A DNA stretch of 64,000 bases from Aquimonas sp041395245 (GTDB lineage Bacteria; Pseudomonadota; Gammaproteobacteria; Xanthomonadales; Xanthomonadaceae). How positions within the stretch are numbered: position 1 is the first letter of the stretch; every line of letters starts with the position of its first letter. This document shows positions 61,484 to 64,000 of the stretch, one piece after another. The stretch covers positions 62,001 to 126,000 of the forward strand of contig JAWLAY010000006.1 in assembly GCA_041395245.1 (NCBI GenBank). Reading direction: 5' to 3'. A program made the translations under genes and the position numbers. The notes under the pieces were generated by a model. The model was given only the letters and a program-made list of their open reading frames with translations, did not search any database and was not told where the DNA came from.

Positions 61484-62617
61484 GTGACGCACGTGAAAAA
61501 ATGGTCGCTACTGCTACTGGTCGTTGTCGTGCTCCATCCGCCAAAAATGCTGGCGAGCGACGATGCCAGCCTGCCAACGGTGTCCAGTGGTCGCATCGAG
61601 CGCTTGCAGCAGCTCGAATTCCGCGACATCCCGCACCGCGCCGTGGGAGTTTGGACACCGCCAGGTTATCCCGATGCCGCCCCCTACGACACGCTCTACA
61701 TGCACGATGGACAGATGCTGTTCGATGCTGGGAACAGTTGGAACCACCAGGAATGGCGCGTTGACGAGGTTGCCGCCGAGCTGATGGCCGCAGGCAGCGT
61801 ACGCCCTTTCATTGTCGTCGCCGTGGCAAACGCGGGCGAAGCGCGTTATGCCGAGTTTTTCCCGCAGCGCGCACTTGAGTTCCTCTCGACTTCGCAACGC
61901 GAGCGTCTGTTGGGAATGACCCGTGAATCCGGTGAAGCCTTATTCCCCGTACCGCCGGGTGCGGATGCCTACGCGCGTTTCCTGGTGGAAGAACTTCGCC
62001 CGCTTGTCGAGCACGAGTACGCCGTAGCGAAAGGCGGATCGCACGCCTACTTGATGGGCTCCAGCATGGGTGGGCTGATTTCCGTCTACACCTTGTCGCG
62101 ATATCCCGACGCGTTTGCGGGCGCAGCCTGTCTGTCGACACATTGGCCGGGACTGTTCCGCCTCGAAGACAATCCAGTCCCGGATGCCTTGCTGAATTGG
62201 CTGGATGCCGACTTACCTCAGGCGGGTCGGCATCGCCTTTACTTTGACCATGGTGACGCCACACTGGACGCGCTCTATCCCGCACTGCAACCGCGGGTAG
62301 ATGCCATCGTCGCCGCGCACGGATACCGGCCACAAATCGATTGGCAAACACGCTACTTCCCGGGCGCCGAGCACAGCGAGCAGGCCTGGGCGGAGCGATT
62401 GGACCAGCCACTGTTGTTCCTGTTCGGCACATCGACTTCTAGGAACCTGTCGGACTTGAAGAATCGAAGCGAAAATTCGGCTGGGCGAGGACAGTTTTTG
62501 CCTGTTTCGCAGGGCAATAGTCGAACTATTGCCCAAGGAAGCGGCGAAAAATGGACCGTCCAGACGGATTTGCAGCCGATTCCCTTTCAAGTCCGACAGA
62601 CTCCTAGGGAAGACTGA
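61484..62617 (+). CDS. Esterase D/enterochelin-esterase-like alpha/beta hydrolase with repeat-derived C-terminus
   Basis: A 377-residue exported hydrolase of the putative-esterase (PF00756) family. A signal peptide (WSLLLLVVVVLHPP) is followed by GVWTPPGYPDAAPYDTLYMHDGQMLFD, the nucleophile Ser in LMGSSMGGLISVYTLSRYP, a later Asp in YFDHGDATLD, and His in YFPGAEHSEQAWAERL. Family homology ends at PLLFLFG. The last ~59 residues (from about RNLSDLKNRSE) are encoded by a 169-bp palindromic repeat (62439-62607), which replaced the native stop. The start is GTG (61484 or 61493). Confidence 0.88.
   Translation: MTHVKKWSLLLLVVVVLHPPKMLASDDASLPTVSSGRIERLQQLEFRDIPHRAVGVWTPPGYPDAAPYDTLYMHDGQMLFDAGNSWNHQEWRVDEVAAELMAAGSVRPFIVVAVANAGEARYAEFFPQRALEFLSTSQRERLLGMTRESGEALFPVPPGADAYARFLVEELRPLVEHEYAVAKGGSHAYLMGSSMGGLISVYTLSRYPDAFAGAACLSTHWPGLFRLEDNPVPDALLNWLDADLPQAGRHRLYFDHGDATLDALYPALQPRVDAIVAAHGYRPQIDWQTRYFPGAEHSEQAWAERLDQPLLFLFGTSTSRNLSDLKNRSENSAGRGQFLPVSQGNSRTIAQGSGEKWTVQTDLQPIPFQVRQTPRED
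62439..62607 (-). repeat. 169-bp CTAG-bounded palindromic repeat, subtype A copy 2 (inside esterase CDS)
   Basis: It begins CTAGGAACCTGTCGGACTTG and ends with GTCCGACAGACTCCTAG; both outer CTAGs are intact. It is the reverse complement of 7115-7283 at most positions, with centre GGGCAATAGTCGAACTATTGCCC split by a short loop. The whole element is read in frame as the C-terminus of the esterase. Confidence 0.92.
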
Positions 62618-62623
62618 TCGCCG

Positions 62624-63373
62624 ATGTTCAATCCCAGGGCCAGACTAAGCCTTCACCCTTTGTTCGGACCGCATTGCGTCGTGATCCTGGACGATGCATT
62701 GGCCGAGCCCGAGCGCTGGGTGGAACGTGCCTCGCTTCAATCGCCGGCGTTCGTCGCCTCGCCGCACAATGCGTATCCCGGCATCGAACTCGCCATGCCA
62801 GCAGCGATTGTCGAGCGTTTCAGACATCTGTACGACGCATCAATTGCGCCTCATCTTGCTGGAGAGCGCGTATTGCAAAGTCACGCGCGCCTCGCACTGG
62901 TGACAAAGCGCTCCAGCGAGCTCGGCCCCCCGCAGTGGATCTGCCATCGTGATCGACTCTTCGTACCCCCAGACCAGTGCGTCGCGGCGTGCGTGACCTA
63001 TCTGTTCCACGACCCGCAACTGGGCGGTACCTGCTTCTTCCAGCCGAAGGTCGACGCGCAAACGATCAATCAGCTTGTCCACGACAGCGGTGCGCTACCG
63101 GCTGCAGACTTCGCTGCACGCTATGGCATCGATCCGGGCTACATGCGCCAGAGCAACGCGTGGTTCAGTCATCTGAGCACCATTCCCCCGCGCTTCAACC
63201 GGATGATCTTCTACGACGGCGGGATCTTTCACAGCAGCGACATTCCGAACGACACGCTGCTTTCCGCCGATCCGTCACGGGGACGTCTTACCTTGAATGC
63301 GTTTTTCACCTGTAGGCGGCGAACCGCTGCGGGCGGTTCATCATCGTCCCTTGCTTCGAATCGCGCGTTCTGA
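62624..63373 (+). CDS. DUF6445 family protein (2-oxoglutarate/Fe(II)-dioxygenase-like)
   Basis: A 249-residue cytoplasmic protein. Segments WICHRDRLFV, AACVTYLFHDPQLGGTCFFQP, RFNRMIFYDGGIFHSSDIPN and GRLTLNAFFTCRR match DUF6445. The family resembles 2OG-Fe(II) oxygenases, with candidate metal ligands in HRD and H-x-S. Function is unknown; members occur near secondary-metabolism or tryptophan-halogenase-type genes in some Xanthomonad-like genomes. It starts six bases after the esterase stop, so is probably co-transcribed, and abuts the convergent SET-domain gene with no spacer. Confidence 0.8.
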   Translation: MFNPRARLSLHPLFGPHCVVILDDALAEPERWVERASLQSPAFVASPHNAYPGIELAMPAAIVERFRHLYDASIAPHLAGERVLQSHARLALVTKRSSELGPPQWICHRDRLFVPPDQCVAACVTYLFHDPQLGGTCFFQPKVDAQTINQLVHDSGALPAADFAARYGIDPGYMRQSNAWFSHLSTIPPRFNRMIFYDGGIFHSSDIPNDTLLSADPSRGRLTLNAFFTCRRRTAAGGSSSSLASNRAF

Positions 63374-63847
63374 TCAGTCACTCATGGCCTCAGCCAGCTT
63401 GGCCAACTCGACCGACGACCGCCGAAGACTGTCTGCCCATGACCAGCCGACGATGCGCATGCCCGTCTGTGCATCGCGGAATACCTCCTCCTGCCCGTCA
63501 TCCAGCAGGTGTCGATAGTCGATCAGGATTTCCTCGTCCGCAGCGATCTCGCGGGCCGCGAAGACGAAGCCGAGATGCCAAAGCCCATTCGGCTCGAAGC
63601 CATGGTTGAGGTAGCACTCGTCAGGCCATTCCGGTGTCACGGTGAAGCGATCTTCAAACCACCGCACGCAGGCTGCCAGGGCCGCTTCGGCGTTCGGCAT
63701 GGCATGCACATCGGCGATGTGGTGAACACGCGGAATCGCGTCCGGCGCGACGATCACACGCCCTGCAGCGATGCGCTCCGCGGCGAACACACCCTGCCCC
63801 GCGCCGGGGATCGGCGAGGGTCCAATTCGGTATTGCGGCAAGATCAT
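63374..63847 (-). CDS. SET-domain protein
   Basis: A 157-residue protein with compact SET-domain marks: GAGQGVFAAERIAAGRVI (N-terminal part), ECYLNHGFEPNGLW (the NHxxxPN SAM-pocket motif) and AAREIAADEEILIDYRHLL (the GEELxxDY-type C-terminal motif). SET domains are SAM-dependent lysine methyltransferases; bacterial stand-alone ones have few known targets. GAGG lies before the ATG at 63847. Its stop directly abuts that of the DUF6445 gene. Confidence 0.88.
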   Translation of the reverse strand: MILPQYRIGPSPIPGAGQGVFAAERIAAGRVIVAPDAIPRVHHIADVHAMPNAEAALAACVRWFEDRFTVTPEWPDECYLNHGFEPNGLWHLGFVFAAREIAADEEILIDYRHLLDDGQEEVFRDAQTGMRIVGWSWADSLRRSSVELAKLAEAMSD

Positions 63848-63931
63848 GGGCACCTCATAGTCAGATTCGCATCTTCGCAGAACAATGCACTGTCGCGCCC
63901 GTCCAATCCCACTCGACTACAGGAACCTGCC

Positions 63932-64000
63932 ATGTTGACTCTGTATTTCTCTCCCGGTGCCGCCAGCCTTTGCGTGCATCACCTGTTGATCGAACTGGGC
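63932..64000 (+). CDS. Glutathione S-transferase, N-terminal start only
   Basis: The first 23 residues, MLTLYFSPGAASLCVHHLLI, match the thioredoxin-fold N-terminus of beta-class glutathione S-transferases (strand LYFSPGA, then the helix with catalytic Ser/Cys). The rest is outside the window. Confidence 0.8.
   Translation, partial: MLTLYFSPGAASLCVHHLLIELG

Overview
The window is GC-rich, densely coding chromosomal DNA from a gammaproteobacterium. It most likely belongs to the Lysobacterales (Xanthomonadales), probably near Rhodanobacteraceae. This placement is inferred from gene order and protein style: pcnB-folK-panB-panC next to pgi, dapA-bamC divergent from gcvR-bcp-phoH, ccoNOQP with ccoG, tilS-xseB-ispA, a TonB-dependent receptor, and several exported proteins ending in a (I/F)FA(D/N)GFE-type tail. 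No rRNA gene, CRISPR array, prophage or intact transposase was found. One tRNA, tRNA-Glu(CTC), is present.

Layout. 1-8.5 kb: 3' end of a TonB receptor, accA, two tandem copies of a 'porin-like barrel + small phosphate-binding-like protein' cassette, tilS, xseB, ispA. 8.5-19.2 kb: accessory exported and membrane proteins (RCC1 propeller protein and a decayed relative, DUF805, ECF-type sigma factor, Cx4C-repeat protein, DUF2306, polysaccharide deacetylase, Yip1). 19.2-22.7 kb: a small AT-richer island with a two-gene ParA ATPase + HEPN ribonuclease-like module, bracketed by inverted short repeats and two IS110 5' relics, followed by vapBC. 22.9-28.7 kb: a six-gene operon (Yip1 protein, MacA, MacB ATPase, MacB permease, LytS-like kinase, LytTR regulator). 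28.8-37.9 kb: delta-60 repeat protein, secreted subtilase, tsaE, nnrD, and a large Ser/Thr kinase with TPR-like repeats. 38-43.5 kb: cbb3 oxidase genes ccoNOQP plus a separate small-protein/ccoG unit, with an FNR/Anr-type box upstream of ccoN. 43.5-50.4 kb: queG and pgi, both frameshifted as read, a predicted small RNA where panD would be expected, panC-panB-folK-pcnB and tRNA-Glu. 50.4-64 kb: fdxA, bamC-dapA, gcvR-bcp-phoH, a secreted metalloprotease, thiD, a FadL-type channel, an EamA transporter, an esterase, DUF6445 and SET-domain proteins, and the start of a glutathione S-transferase.

Points that stand out. (1) A family of imperfectly palindromic elements, 169 bp and bounded by CTAG, occurs in four clear copies (7.1, 40.0, 61.3 and 62.4 kb) and one worn copy (12.2 kb). 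One supplies the tilS stop codon and another supplies the last ~59 residues of the esterase. (2) Four exported proteins of unrelated architecture share the GFE tail, a candidate sorting or processing tag. (3) The ParA-HEPN pair is a candidate toxin or phage-defence module. (4) A ~107-nt RNA with its own promoter and terminator is predicted between panC and pgi. (5) Indels cluster in the two neighbouring housekeeping genes queG and pgi, which suggests either local assembly error or a damaged locus.
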